From: Litorivivens sp041624475
GTDB lineage: Bacteria; Pseudomonadota; Gammaproteobacteria; Pseudomonadales; Spongiibacteraceae
Assembly: GCF_041624475.1 (NCBI RefSeq)
Contig: NZ_JBFJUX010000009.1
Location: forward strand, 1-64,000
Direction of reading: 5' to 3'
Length of the DNA: 64,000 bases
Shown here: positions 24,512 through 32,848 of the stretch, piece by piece
How the letters are laid out: each line of letters opens with the position of its first letter
How positions within the stretch are numbered: the first letter of the stretch is position 1
Notes under the pieces: generated by a model
Told to the model about the DNA's origin: nothing
What the model saw: the letters and a program-made list of their open reading frames with translations, nothing else
The model's database searches: none
Translations under genes and position numbers: made by a program

Positions 24512-27061
24512 ATGTCGCAGCCGAAAAATTCACCCATCCTGGTGTTGGGGGCAGATGGTTACCTTGGCTGGCCCTTGAGTTTGAGATTGGCCAGGCAGAA
24601 TCCGGAACGTCAGATCATCATGGTCGATAACTTTTTGCGTCGACGATTGGTAAGAGAGGTGGGTGGTGACAGCATTCTGCCCATTCTGGAAATGAAACAG
24701 CGCCTGTGGGCCGCTAAACGCGTTCATGGTATCGATAACATGGAGTTCATCCATATGGATGTGAACTCTGACGCTCTCGATCTGTTGCTGGAAGAGCGGC
24801 GTCCGGCCGCGATCTACCATCTTGCCCAGCAGTGCTCAGCACCCTATTCGATGAAAGGCGTGGAAGAGGCACTGCTGACCCTGCGTAACAATGAAGAGGG
24901 CAACATGCGTTTGTTGTGGGCTGTTCGTGAATATGTGCCCGATTGCCATGTGATAAAACTCGGCACCTTTGGTGAGTACGCCAAGGGCGGTATTGATATT
25001 GCCGAGGGTTACTTCAAACCGATGTATCGCGGACGCGCTGCGACGACGGCAATTCCTTACCCACGCCGGGCCGACGATTTTTATCACGCGTCAAAAATCA
25101 ATGACACCAACTACATCGCGATTGCCTGTCAGCACTGGGACTTGCGGGTAACGGACATCATGCAGTCCACGGTGTTTGGTACCTGGACTGAGGATATTGA
25201 CGGGCATCCCGAGCTCTTCACTCGGGTCGACTACGACGAATACTTCGGCACCGTAGCCAATCGATTTATTGCCCAGGCTCTGTGCGGCGAACCGCTGTCA
25301 GTCTATGGCACGGGTAACCAGCGCACCGGACTGATGGCCTTGAACGATGCGATTACCTCACTGGCTGGTCTGTGGCAGGACAAGCCAGAGAAGGCCGAGC
25401 ATCGTGTGATCAACCACGTTACCGAGAAAAGTTTTTCGGTGAATGAACTGGCCGACAGCATTGTCGGCAGCGCTCGCCAGGAAGGCCTTAAAGTGACGGT
25501 ACAGCGCGGCCGCTACGATCCCCGAGCAGAACAGGTGGACGCCAAAATGGCCTTCGAAATTGAAAGCGCCTATGTCGACAGTCATTTGAAGCAGACGCGG
25601 ATGCGTGATGTGGTACATAAGGCCTTTGTCATGCTGAGTCAGTATCGCGAGCGAATTTCACGGGAGCTGTTTGCGCCGAAGACTGACTGGCATGGAGATT
25701 CCAGGGCACGGAACAAATCGCGCGATAAAAACGTGGTCGTACCCATGCGGCAGCAGGATGTACACCGCAAACGTGCGCCTGTGCTGAAGTCAGAAGCGGA
25801 TTGGGAGGTCTTTCGTCGAGAATGCTTCCCTTATGACAATCTGAATCTGAATCCCGGCACGCTGGGCTCGCCGTCGGAGTCGGTACTGCAGGCGGTGCGC
25901 AAAGCACAGTCGCGGGAGCTTCTTTCGCAGCCGCTGGACCAGTATCGACGGGGGCGTGAAGTGTATGAAGAAGCCCGCGCCGAAGCCGCAAGCCTGTGGC
26001 CCAGTGACCAGCATGAATTGCAGTTGGTCGGCAGCGCGTCGCAAACCTCCAACTTGTTGGCGCTGGCCTTTGCCCGCCTGGGTGGGCAGATGAGCAGACC
26101 ATTGCGGGTGCTGACCACCATGAACGAGCATGTGGGTGGTATCGGCGCCTTTGAGCGCATGCCGGAATTTCGTATCTGCTACCTGTCAGAAAAGGAGATT
26201 CGCGAGCCTAAAGCCTTCACTGCGCTGGTCGCAGGTTTCAAGCCGGATATTGCCCTGTTTTCTCATGTAACTTATGACACTGGGCAGGCACTGCCGGTCG
26301 CCAACTGGATGAAAGAAGTTCGCACACTGCGCCCCGGTGCGACGACGTTGCTGGATGTATCGCAATCGCTGGGTGTTATAGCGCCGGTTTTCGATTGCGC
26401 GGACGTTGTATTTGGCAGCTGCCATAAATGGTTGTTTGGTCCACGCGGCACCGGTGTGATGTGGACCAACGAACGCTTTCGTCGCCGGGTCGGTGCCCTG
26501 AACTGGTCTGGGGAACCGTTGGCGAAAGGTGGCAAGGATTTCGGTTTTTCGCCCTCGGGCGGCTTGGATTTTTCGCTTTACGCGGGACTGCTCGCCTGCT
26601 TCCGACTGTATCGCCAGCTGGGTGCAGAGAAGCTGCGCGAGCGCAGTGCCGACCTTGCCCTTTACTTCCGGGTGCGGCTGACCAATCTGCTGAAGGGGCA
26701 CGGTATTCGTTTCCGTGTGCTGGAGCCTTGTCAGGGAAGCCCTGGTGCGAACGGAATGTTCTCCATTGCCTTTAGCAATTTTGACCCCTATCCGCTGTAC
26801 GATGCAATGAATGCACAGAAGGTGCATTGCAAATGTATCAAGGACAGAGGCCGCGACGGGCGTGAGCGACAGTTGCTGCGCTTTGGCATTCCGTTCTACG
26901 AAACGCAGGACAGGTTGCACAAAGGGCTGGCGGTGATAGAGGACTGTTTGCGCGAACAGCTGGCAAACAGTGCGGATCACTCGCTGCGCTATCTTCTTAA
27001 CAGCGGCGCGGCGCCATCGCCGCGACCAGGGGTGCTGGCTAGCTCAGCTCGGCCAGTATAA
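24512..27061 (+). CDS. Fusion: UDP-sulfoquinovose synthase-like epimerase and class V PLP enzyme
   Basis: 849 residues. Residues 1 to about 420 are an extended SDR of the SQD1/SqdB type: Rossmann loop G13-ADGYLG, catalytic T152 in KLGTFGEY, Y191-HAS-K195, and long stretches paralleling plant SQD1 (IDIAEGYF, RVDYDEYFGTVANRF, LSVYGTGNQRTG). SQD1 makes UDP-sulfoquinovose from UDP-glucose and sulfite. After a basic linker, about 450-840 is a class V aminotransferase-fold PLP domain with DVSQSLG and Schiff-base K639 in SCHKWLFGPRGTG. Class V members include cysteine desulfurases and sulfinate desulfinases, so local sulfite supply is possible. An aminotransferase or epimerase role is the alternative. 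Confidence 0.8.
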   Translation: MSQPKNSPILVLGADGYLGWPLSLRLARQNPERQIIMVDNFLRRRLVREVGGDSILPILEMKQRLWAAKRVHGIDNMEFIHMDVNSDALDLLLEERRPAAIYHLAQQCSAPYSMKGVEEALLTLRNNEEGNMRLLWAVREYVPDCHVIKLGTFGEYAKGGIDIAEGYFKPMYRGRAATTAIPYPRRADDFYHASKINDTNYIAIACQHWDLRVTDIMQSTVFGTWTEDIDGHPELFTRVDYDEYFGTVANRFIAQALCGEPLSVYGTGNQRTGLMALNDAITSLAGLWQDKPEKAEHRVINHVTEKSFSVNELADSIVGSARQEGLKVTVQRGRYDPRAEQVDAKMAFEIESAYVDSHLKQTRMRDVVHKAFVMLSQYRERISRELFAPKTDWHGDSRARNKSRDKNVVVPMRQQDVHRKRAPVLKSEADWEVFRRECFPYDNLNLNPGTLGSPSESVLQAVRKAQSRELLSQPLDQYRRGREVYEEARAEAASLWPSDQHELQLVGSASQTSNLLALAFARLGGQMSRPLRVLTTMNEHVGGIGAFERMPEFRICYLSEKEIREPKAFTALVAGFKPDIALFSHVTYDTGQALPVANWMKEVRTLRPGATTLLDVSQSLGVIAPVFDCADVVFGSCHKWLFGPRGTGVMWTNERFRRRVGALNWSGEPLAKGGKDFGFSPSGGLDFSLYAGLLACFRLYRQLGAEKLRERSADLALYFRVRLTNLLKGHGIRFRVLEPCQGSPGANGMFSIAFSNFDPYPLYDAMNAQKVHCKCIKDRGRDGRERQLLRFGIPFYETQDRLHKGLAVIEDCLREQLANSADHSLRYLLNSGAAPSPRPGVLASSARPV

Positions 27062-27407
27062 AAGCGCGCGTGCGAATGCGCCCGCTGAGGCGGGCGCCCA
27101 CATCGAGAAGGCGCATTTGCCAGCCGTACTTCAAAACCAACTGGCGATGAGCCTCTCTGGCTTGTTCGGCGTCGGCCAGGGTTGCGGTTGCGGGAACGAA
27201 ATCGCCCAGTGGCTTGCCGCTGACGGTACAGGGAGCGAGACGGATTTCGGAGAAGTTGCGCAAGCGTTTGACTTTGCCTGCGTCACCCGCAGAGAACATG
27301 TATACCTGCTTGCCCTGCTTGGCAAACCAGACGGGGGTATCGACAAAGCTGCCGTCTTTTTTGCGCGTACTGAGCAATGCGTAGCGGTATTTGTCCAGGT
27401 CGCTCAT
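27039..27407 (-). CDS. PPOX-class flavin or F420-binding protein
   Basis: 122 residues from the ATG at 27407 (GGGAGATC upstream). The split-barrel pyridoxamine-phosphate-oxidase-like fold is indicated by YRYALLSTRKKDGSFVDTPV, KQVYMFSAGDAGKVKRLRN and the helix AREAHRQLVLKYGWQ. Small PPOX proteins bind FMN or F420 and act as reductases or oxidases on unknown substrates. Its 3' end overlaps the convergent fusion gene by 23 bp. Confidence 0.8.
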   Translation of the reverse strand: MSDLDKYRYALLSTRKKDGSFVDTPVWFAKQGKQVYMFSAGDAGKVKRLRNFSEIRLAPCTVSGKPLGDFVPATATLADAEQAREAHRQLVLKYGWQMRLLDVGARLSGRIRTRAFILAELS

Positions 27408-27448
27408 GTTGATCTCCCGATAATTCGGGCACGAGCGTAGCACGGCCT

Positions 27449-27476
27449 TAAAAAAAAATCCCCCGCTGGGCGGGGG
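27449..27476 (-). terminator. Intrinsic terminator of the 37-residue protein gene
   Basis: On the minus strand, CCCCCGC, a 3-nt loop and GCGGGGG are followed by an A and nine T. It lies 25 bp after the stop of the small gene at 27501 and about 40 bp before the PPOX gene start. Confidence 0.85.
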
Positions 27477-27500
27477 AAAGCATCGATCGTTGGGTGGGGA

Positions 27501-27614
27501 TCAAACCAGCAGCGCGATGCAGTAAATAAAACCGGTGACCAGGATGGAGAGTACGCTGAACTGGACAGTGTTTTCAGCAATGTCTGACGCGTGGGTGCTA
27601 GTGGTTGAGTTCAT
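27501..27614 (-). CDS. Small single-pass membrane protein (37 residues)
   Basis: This frame encodes 37 residues: a polar, Ser/Thr-rich N-terminus (MNSTTSTHASDIAENT) followed by one hydrophobic helix (VQFSVLSILVTGFIYCIALL). It has a good ribosome-binding site (CAGGAG, 7 nt before the ATG) and its own strong terminator 25 bp downstream, so it is a complete small transcription unit. I recognise no family. Possible roles include modulation of a membrane complex or a stress small protein; none is shown. It has little overlap with other plausible frames. Confidence 0.7.
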   Translation of the reverse strand: MNSTTSTHASDIAENTVQFSVLSILVTGFIYCIALLV

Positions 27615-27887
27615 GGTTGGCTCCTGAGAAGTCCTGTTTTCGACACTGACCAGTCTACGGATTTGCCGGTCTTTTTCGCTTACAGCGCTTGTGCTCGGTG
27701 CCTGCCTAAAACACAGTTTGTGACTTGAAATTTATACGCAATTTAAAACATTATTCTTTATAAATCAGTTGTATAGACTGATTGTGTCGCGATCGTTAGC
27801 TACGGTTAATCCAGCGGTAATGATGTCTGGCGGGTTAAATCGCTGTAATACAGGCTGTTTTCCATAAATCAGATAAGTAGGGTGGCG

Positions 27888-28826
27888 ATGACAGCATTTA
27901 ACGGACAGTCAACAACCGACGATGTAGTTCAGGGTGTCGATCTGAGCGGCAAGACTGCACTGGTAACCGGGGCTTCCTCCGGCCTGGGCTTTGAAACCGC
28001 ACGCACTCTGGCAAAGATCGGCGCGCGGGTGATTGTCACTGCGCGCAGTGAAGAAAAGGCCAAAGCCGCGCGCAAAGCGTTGCTGGAGGCTGTTCCTGAA
28101 GCCGATATCAGTACGCTGGTGTTGGAGCTCAGCCAGCTGGATCAGGTGCGCAGCGCTGCGGCAGAATTGCTGTCGCGCGAGCCGTGCATTGACTTACTGA
28201 TCAATAACGCGGGCATTATGGCGTGTCCGCTGGAGCGCACACGCGAGGGCTGCGAGATGCAGTTTGGCGCCAATCATATTGGCCACTTTCTGTTTACCTG
28301 TCTTATTGCGCCGGCATTGAAAAAATCGCCAACACCGCGCGTTGTTAACCTCAGTTCGGCAGGCCACAAATATGCGCCTGTGGACTTTGACGACCCTCAT
28401 TACAATGAGCGCGAGTATGATAAATGGAATGCCTACGGTCAGGCTAAAACCGCCAACATCTGGTTTTCGCTGGGCCTGACTAGGCGTGGTATTCCCTCCA
28501 ACGCCGTTCATCCGGGCGCTATCATGACTAACTTGGGTCGCCATATGACCGAGGACGATATGAAGGCCTTCGGTTCTCAGGCCCACGAGAGCGGTTTTGA
28601 GTTCAAGTCGGTAGAGCAAGGCGCGGCGACCAGTGTCTGGGCGGCTACCTGCGCCGAGCTTGAAGGTCGCGGCGGCTTGTATCTGGAAGATTGTCAGGTC
28701 GGGGAGCCGGTTACCGAGAGCAAGCCGGCGGCGGGCTATGCAGACTATGCCCTCGACGAAGCGGCAGCGGAACGCCTGTGGGCTCTGTCAGAAAAGATTG
28801 TCGGCCAGCGCTTTACGCTGACTTGA
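27888..28826 (+). CDS. Short-chain dehydrogenase/reductase (retinol dehydrogenase-like)
   Basis: 312 residues from the ATG at 27888 (GTG at 27882 is possible). Classical SDR with cofactor loop TGASSGLGFETA, INNAGIM, the LSSAGH Ser and YGQAK catalytic pair, and a C-terminal substrate region typical of the RDH/WWOX-like NADP-dependent group. The substrate is probably a lipid, sterol or retinoid-like alcohol or ketone. It appears monocistronic and its end overlaps the convergent GlpD-like gene by 14 bp. Confidence 0.85.
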   Translation: MTAFNGQSTTDDVVQGVDLSGKTALVTGASSGLGFETARTLAKIGARVIVTARSEEKAKAARKALLEAVPEADISTLVLELSQLDQVRSAAAELLSREPCIDLLINNAGIMACPLERTREGCEMQFGANHIGHFLFTCLIAPALKKSPTPRVVNLSSAGHKYAPVDFDDPHYNEREYDKWNAYGQAKTANIWFSLGLTRRGIPSNAVHPGAIMTNLGRHMTEDDMKAFGSQAHESGFEFKSVEQGAATSVWAATCAELEGRGGLYLEDCQVGEPVTESKPAAGYADYALDEAAAERLWALSEKIVGQRFTLT

Positions 28827-30030
28827 TTGTCAGGTTGGTGGTGTCTGCGACCGGGTCGCGCTCGCCCAGCGTTGGGCGCAGCCGGTCGACCACTTTCTCA
28901 CCGGTCAGGCGAAAGCCAGTGAGCTTGCCGCCGTAAATTGCCAGCGCGCGGGGCATGGCGACCGTCTTTTCGTTTGCTTGCTTTGCCGTGCCATTGCTGT
29001 GGGTTTCCGGCTGATTGTCCAGATCGGTGACAAAGCGGGTTTCGCGGCTGCGCCTGTTGGTGGAATCGTCGCCCGTTGGCAATACCCTAAGCCCGGCGAA
29101 ACTTTCCAGCACCTCGGTGCTCTTGTCAGGAAAGTAATGGGCGAAACTGCGTTGCAGATAATCAATTTCTTCGGGGCTGGCGGCGATGGAATCCAGCGGA
29201 CCACTGTGTTCGGTTTCCGTGGTGCCCACCAGAATAGTGTCGCGCCAGGGCATGGCGAACATGGGGCGGTTATCGATGGGCGATTGCAGGTAATAAATAC
29301 CCTTCGCCAGCGTGCCGGGAATCACAATGTGGCTGCCTCGCACCAGTATCATCTCCGCTCTGGGTAGTGAGAGCCGCTCCTGTACTTCGTTTACCCAGGG
29401 GCCGGCGGCATTGACCACGGTTTTTGCGTGGCAGTAGACCGGCTTGCCTTTGACCGTCAGCAGCAGTTTGTATCCGCCTTCAAGCCGTTCGCCCTTGATG
29501 AGTTCGGCCGGACAGAAGGCCTTTGCGCCCAAATCCATGGCCGATTTGATAACGGCGCGAGTCAGCAGGCGGTCATCGGTTTGCGCATCCCAGTACTGGA
29601 ATACCGCGCGCAGGTCATCGAGCTTAAGTGAGTCGAGATAGCGCCAGGCCCGCGGGTCCAGGCGGTGAAACTCCGAGGTTCGGCTAAAGCGGGCGAGCAA
29701 ACGGTAGAGCAGCAGGCCGGCATAAATCTGCCAGGACGGGCGCGAGCTGTTTTTGTACACAGGAATATGAAAGGGCGTGCGCGTAACCAGCGAGGGGGCA
29801 TTGCGCAACAGCAACTCCCGCTCCTTGAGGTTTTCGTAGACGAGTTTGATGTCGCCACTTTCAAGGTAGCGCAGACCGCCGTGAATCAGCTTGCTGGAGC
29901 TGCTGGAGGTGGCGCCTCCCCAGCTGGATTTCTCAAATACCATAACGTCATAGCCGGCAGCGGCTGCTGCCTGGGCAACGCCTGCTCCCTGTATGCCGCC
30001 GCCGATAACGGCTACTTCGGTGGTTAACAT
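28813..30030 (-). CDS. FAD-dependent glycerol-3-phosphate dehydrogenase-like protein
   Basis: 405 residues from the ATG at 30030 (GGGAGC upstream). It begins directly with the FAD Rossmann motif MLTTEVAVIGGGIQGAG, followed by SKLIHGGLRYLE, AAGPWVNEV and the GTTETEH segment, all characteristic of GlpD (aerobic G3P dehydrogenase). It lacks the roughly 100-residue C-terminal domain of E. coli GlpD, so it is a shorter DAO-type variant. It follows a glycerophosphodiesterase gene, so together they would turn glycerophosphodiesters into dihydroxyacetone phosphate, passing electrons to quinone. Confidence 0.82.
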   Translation of the reverse strand: MLTTEVAVIGGGIQGAGVAQAAAAAGYDVMVFEKSSWGGATSSSSSKLIHGGLRYLESGDIKLVYENLKERELLLRNAPSLVTRTPFHIPVYKNSSRPSWQIYAGLLLYRLLARFSRTSEFHRLDPRAWRYLDSLKLDDLRAVFQYWDAQTDDRLLTRAVIKSAMDLGAKAFCPAELIKGERLEGGYKLLLTVKGKPVYCHAKTVVNAAGPWVNEVQERLSLPRAEMILVRGSHIVIPGTLAKGIYYLQSPIDNRPMFAMPWRDTILVGTTETEHSGPLDSIAASPEEIDYLQRSFAHYFPDKSTEVLESFAGLRVLPTGDDSTNRRSRETRFVTDLDNQPETHSNGTAKQANEKTVAMPRALAIYGGKLTGFRLTGEKVVDRLRPTLGERDPVADTTNLTIKSA

Positions 30031-30079
30031 TTTTCTTGTTATGCTCCCTGAGCAATTCGTGGGCGCGTTTAAATATGCC

Positions 30080-30817
30080 TTACGCTGCCAGTAATTCACC
30101 GATGGCAAAGGTTTCTATTTTTGCGGCACCGCGTTGCAACCAGCTGCGCGCTAAATCCGCGTCGTCAATTTCGTAAAGCACGCAGGGAAAGGGCGCGTCG
30201 TGCAGCGTTGTACCGGCTGGAATAATTTTATAATCGAGAAATACGCAACTCGCCGCCGCCGGCATCAGTGTCGGGTCATGCAGATCCTGCCACTGCTCCA
30301 GCACCGGACCAACCCGCCAGCCCAGCGCAGCGGCCTCGTGCAGTATAGCGTAATCAAAGCTGATCAGAATGATCTGGTCAAAGCAGCAAGCCAGTGAGCG
30401 TTCCAGCTCATCGAGCACGGTCTCATTGTCAAAGTGGCCGAGAATTTCTTTTTTGATTTCAACGTAGAGGGTAACGTCCGAATAGTTGCTGACCAGCAGG
30501 GCAACATCTTCCAGACTGCTAATGACGGTATCAGTGTCGTTGCTACCCAGGCGCTCGGCGGCGGAGATTTTGATGGTGATCAGCTCGTTCAGGGTAAGCG
30601 CATAAATCTCACGGGGATCGCCACACTTGCGAAACAGGTCTGGATCGTGGAACACCACCGCGCGACCATCGCCGCTGAACTGAACGTCAATCTCCACGTG
30701 GCGCGCCCCGGCGCCGATAGCCTTATCCACGGCCAGCAGGGTATTTTCCGGATAGCGCCGCTGCCAGCCGCGATGGGCCACCAGCTGGTCCGGGGAAAGT
30801 TTTTCCGGGGTGGGCAT
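30080..30817 (-). CDS. Glycerophosphodiester phosphodiesterase (UgpQ-like)
   Basis: 245 residues. GDPD-type TIM barrel with AHRGWQRRYPENT (catalytic His and Arg), EIDVQFSGDGRAVVFHD (metal-binding Glu/Asp and the second His) and VEIKKE. It hydrolyses glycerophosphodiesters to glycerol-3-phosphate and an alcohol in the cytoplasm (no signal peptide). Its start lies at the stop of the TetR gene and it is followed by a GlpD-like gene, so it is the middle gene of a three-gene operon. Confidence 0.88.
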   Translation of the reverse strand: MPTPEKLSPDQLVAHRGWQRRYPENTLLAVDKAIGAGARHVEIDVQFSGDGRAVVFHDPDLFRKCGDPREIYALTLNELITIKISAAERLGSNDTDTVISSLEDVALLVSNYSDVTLYVEIKKEILGHFDNETVLDELERSLACCFDQIILISFDYAILHEAAALGWRVGPVLEQWQDLHDPTLMPAAASCVFLDYKIIPAGTTLHDAPFPCVLYEIDDADLARSWLQRGAAKIETFAIGELLAA

Positions 30818-30818
30818 A

Positions 30819-31478
30819 TCAGTGAAGTTCCAGCCGTGCTTTCAGGGCAAGGATGACCTGTTCCACGTTATAGGGAAAGAGCCTGTGGTCTGCCTCGAGG
30901 TGTGGCTGAATTTCCTTAAACAGCTGCTGTTGTTCGGGGCTGATGGCGCTCAACGCCACGTCGAGCTGTTGCTGCAGATTGGTGTCATTGGGCCGGGCCG
31001 TGGCTATGACCAGCGAGCACAGCAACTGGTGGGCCAGCCATTGCGATGCCTGTGCCAGAGCGGCTCCGCGAAAGCCTGCGCGGTGCAGGGTTTGAATCAG
31101 TGGTGCGTGAACCCTGAGCCAGCTCGGTGGAATCCGGGTGCTTTCCGGCAGCAGTTGCACCACCTGTGGATATCGGGACAGGTGCTTGTGGCAGCGCATC
31201 AGCCACTCCCGGACATTGCCTTCCCAGGGCGCATCCGCTGCCAGGCTGAGGTCTATTTGTCCCATCACCCGTTCAGCGATGCCGTCCATCAGATCGTCGC
31301 GGTGCTGCACGTGGGTATAGAGGCTCATGGGTGCAGTGCCCAGCGCCTTGGCGACGCCCGTCATGGTGATTTTCTGCCCCGGCGAGCGCTCGATGAGTTT
31401 GAGAGCGCAGTCGATGATCTGTTCCCGGGAGAGCTTGGCGGGTCGACCGCGACCGCGGGCTGGCGTGGATTGCGGCAT
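30819..31478 (-). CDS. TetR family transcriptional regulator
   Basis: 219 residues. The N-terminal helix-turn-helix (SREQIIDCALKLIE, then ITMTGVAKALGTAPMSLYTHV) is followed by an all-helical ligand domain with TetR_C features. It is the first gene of the TetR-GDPD-GlpD operon and divergent from a sulfotransferase gene. A short dyad ATTACgGTAAT at 31511-31521 in the 86-bp divergent region is a candidate operator. The ligand may be a lipid or acyl compound; this is not shown. Confidence 0.85.
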   Translation of the reverse strand: MPQSTPARGRGRPAKLSREQIIDCALKLIERSPGQKITMTGVAKALGTAPMSLYTHVQHRDDLMDGIAERVMGQIDLSLAADAPWEGNVREWLMRCHKHLSRYPQVVQLLPESTRIPPSWLRVHAPLIQTLHRAGFRGAALAQASQWLAHQLLCSLVIATARPNDTNLQQQLDVALSAISPEQQQLFKEIQPHLEADHRLFPYNVEQVILALKARLELH

Positions 31479-31510
31479 CAGAAGTAGGCTTGTCCTTATT
31501 AATCGTATAT

Positions 31511-31521
31511 ATTACGGTAAT
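31511..31521. promoter_or_regulatory. Candidate TetR operator dyad
   Basis: ATTACgGTAAT, a short AT-rich palindrome with a central base, lies midway between the divergent TetR and sulfotransferase starts. The assignment rests on position and symmetry only. Confidence 0.35.
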
Positions 31522-31564
31522 TGTTTGCGCAGCAATAATAACCGATATAGAGCGTTAATTTACC

Positions 31565-32848
31565 ATGACTTTGACCCCAAGCGGCGGCCTGCCGCCTGCG
31601 ACAGCCTACCATCGTTTACCGATTCGCCTTCTCAACAGCCTGTGGCGCGTCGCCAATGCCTGCGGACGGGCCCGCGTCAGTCTGGACGCCGACGAGATGA
31701 TGGACCGTGTGCGGCGTGAAACCGGCCTCTCGGATTTTGGTGACCCGCGTTTTCTCGAGCCCTACCAGCTGCTCTGCCGCTGTCTCCAGACCGAGGCGAA
31801 CCTGAACCCGGCTGGCCGGCTGCTGACCCGCATTTCCCTGCTGCGCATTCTTCGCCATCGGGTCTGGGCGGAAGCCCTGATCAAAAAGCATCCGGAGATT
31901 CTGGAGCGCGAGATCAAGGCGCCGGTGGTGGTGGTGGGGCTGGCGCGCTCGGGCACCACGCGCCTGCACCGCCTGCTGGCGGCTGACACCGGCTTTCTTC
32001 ATCTGAAATCCTGGGAGACGGTCAATCCGGTGCCCTGGCCAGATTCCTACGGCGCCGAGCGCGACCCGCGCATTAGCTCCATCGAAAAAGGTTTGAAGGC
32101 GGTGTTGTATATGAGCCCGCAGATGGCGAGCGTGCATCCGCTGGGTGCCCATGAGGTAGAAGAGGAGGTGGGGCTGATACAGCACGCCTTTTCCAGCCAG
32201 CTGTTTGAGGTAATGACGTATATTCCGAGTTTTGCCGAGCATCTGATGCAGCACGATCAGACCTATGCCTATGAGTATATGGTGCGGCTGATGAAAATTG
32301 TCAGCTGGTGGCGCGGCGACGATGATCGCCCCTGGGTGCTGAAAACGCCGCAGCACATGCAAGATCTGGATTCGCTGATGAAGGTGTTCCCGGATGCGCG
32401 GCTGATCTGTTCACACCGCGACCCGATCCGGGCGGTGGGCTCTGCCTGCTCCATGACTTGGAATGCGATGGTGCGCGATACCGACAGCGTGGACCCGCAC
32501 TGGGTTGGGCGGGAGTGGCTGGGCAAAACCGATGCGATGCTGCGCAAAACCCTTGAAGTGCGCTCCGGCGTGCCGGCACGGCAGCAGACCGATGTACTCT
32601 ACGCCGATATCAACCGCGACTGGCGCGCGGCGATAAAGGGCATTTACGACTTTCTGGGCAGACCGCTGACCGACGAGGCCTTAGCCAATATGCAGGCCTG
32701 GCTGGATAGCAACGCCCAGCACAAGCACGGTGCCCACCACTACAGTCTGGCAGATTTTGGCCTGAGCGAGCAGGAGGTTGATCAGCGCCTTATGTACTAC
32801 CGGGAATGCTTCAACATTCCCTATGAGGGCGGTGTTAAACCAGCTTGA
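31565..32848 (+). CDS. PAPS-dependent sulfotransferase family protein
   Basis: 427 residues. The 5'-phosphosulfate loop is VVVVGLARSGTTRLHRLL (around 119-136) and the 3'-phosphate motif lies near ICSHRDPIRAVGSACSMT. These are features of the Sulfotransfer_3 group, which is frequent in marine bacteria that process lipids or sterols. It transfers sulfate from PAPS to an unknown hydroxyl acceptor. The gene is divergent from the TetR gene and its end overlaps the convergent RNase II gene by 14 bp. Confidence 0.83.
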   Translation: MTLTPSGGLPPATAYHRLPIRLLNSLWRVANACGRARVSLDADEMMDRVRRETGLSDFGDPRFLEPYQLLCRCLQTEANLNPAGRLLTRISLLRILRHRVWAEALIKKHPEILEREIKAPVVVVGLARSGTTRLHRLLAADTGFLHLKSWETVNPVPWPDSYGAERDPRISSIEKGLKAVLYMSPQMASVHPLGAHEVEEEVGLIQHAFSSQLFEVMTYIPSFAEHLMQHDQTYAYEYMVRLMKIVSWWRGDDDRPWVLKTPQHMQDLDSLMKVFPDARLICSHRDPIRAVGSACSMTWNAMVRDTDSVDPHWVGREWLGKTDAMLRKTLEVRSGVPARQQTDVLYADINRDWRAAIKGIYDFLGRPLTDEALANMQAWLDSNAQHKHGAHHYSLADFGLSEQEVDQRLMYYRECFNIPYEGGVKPA

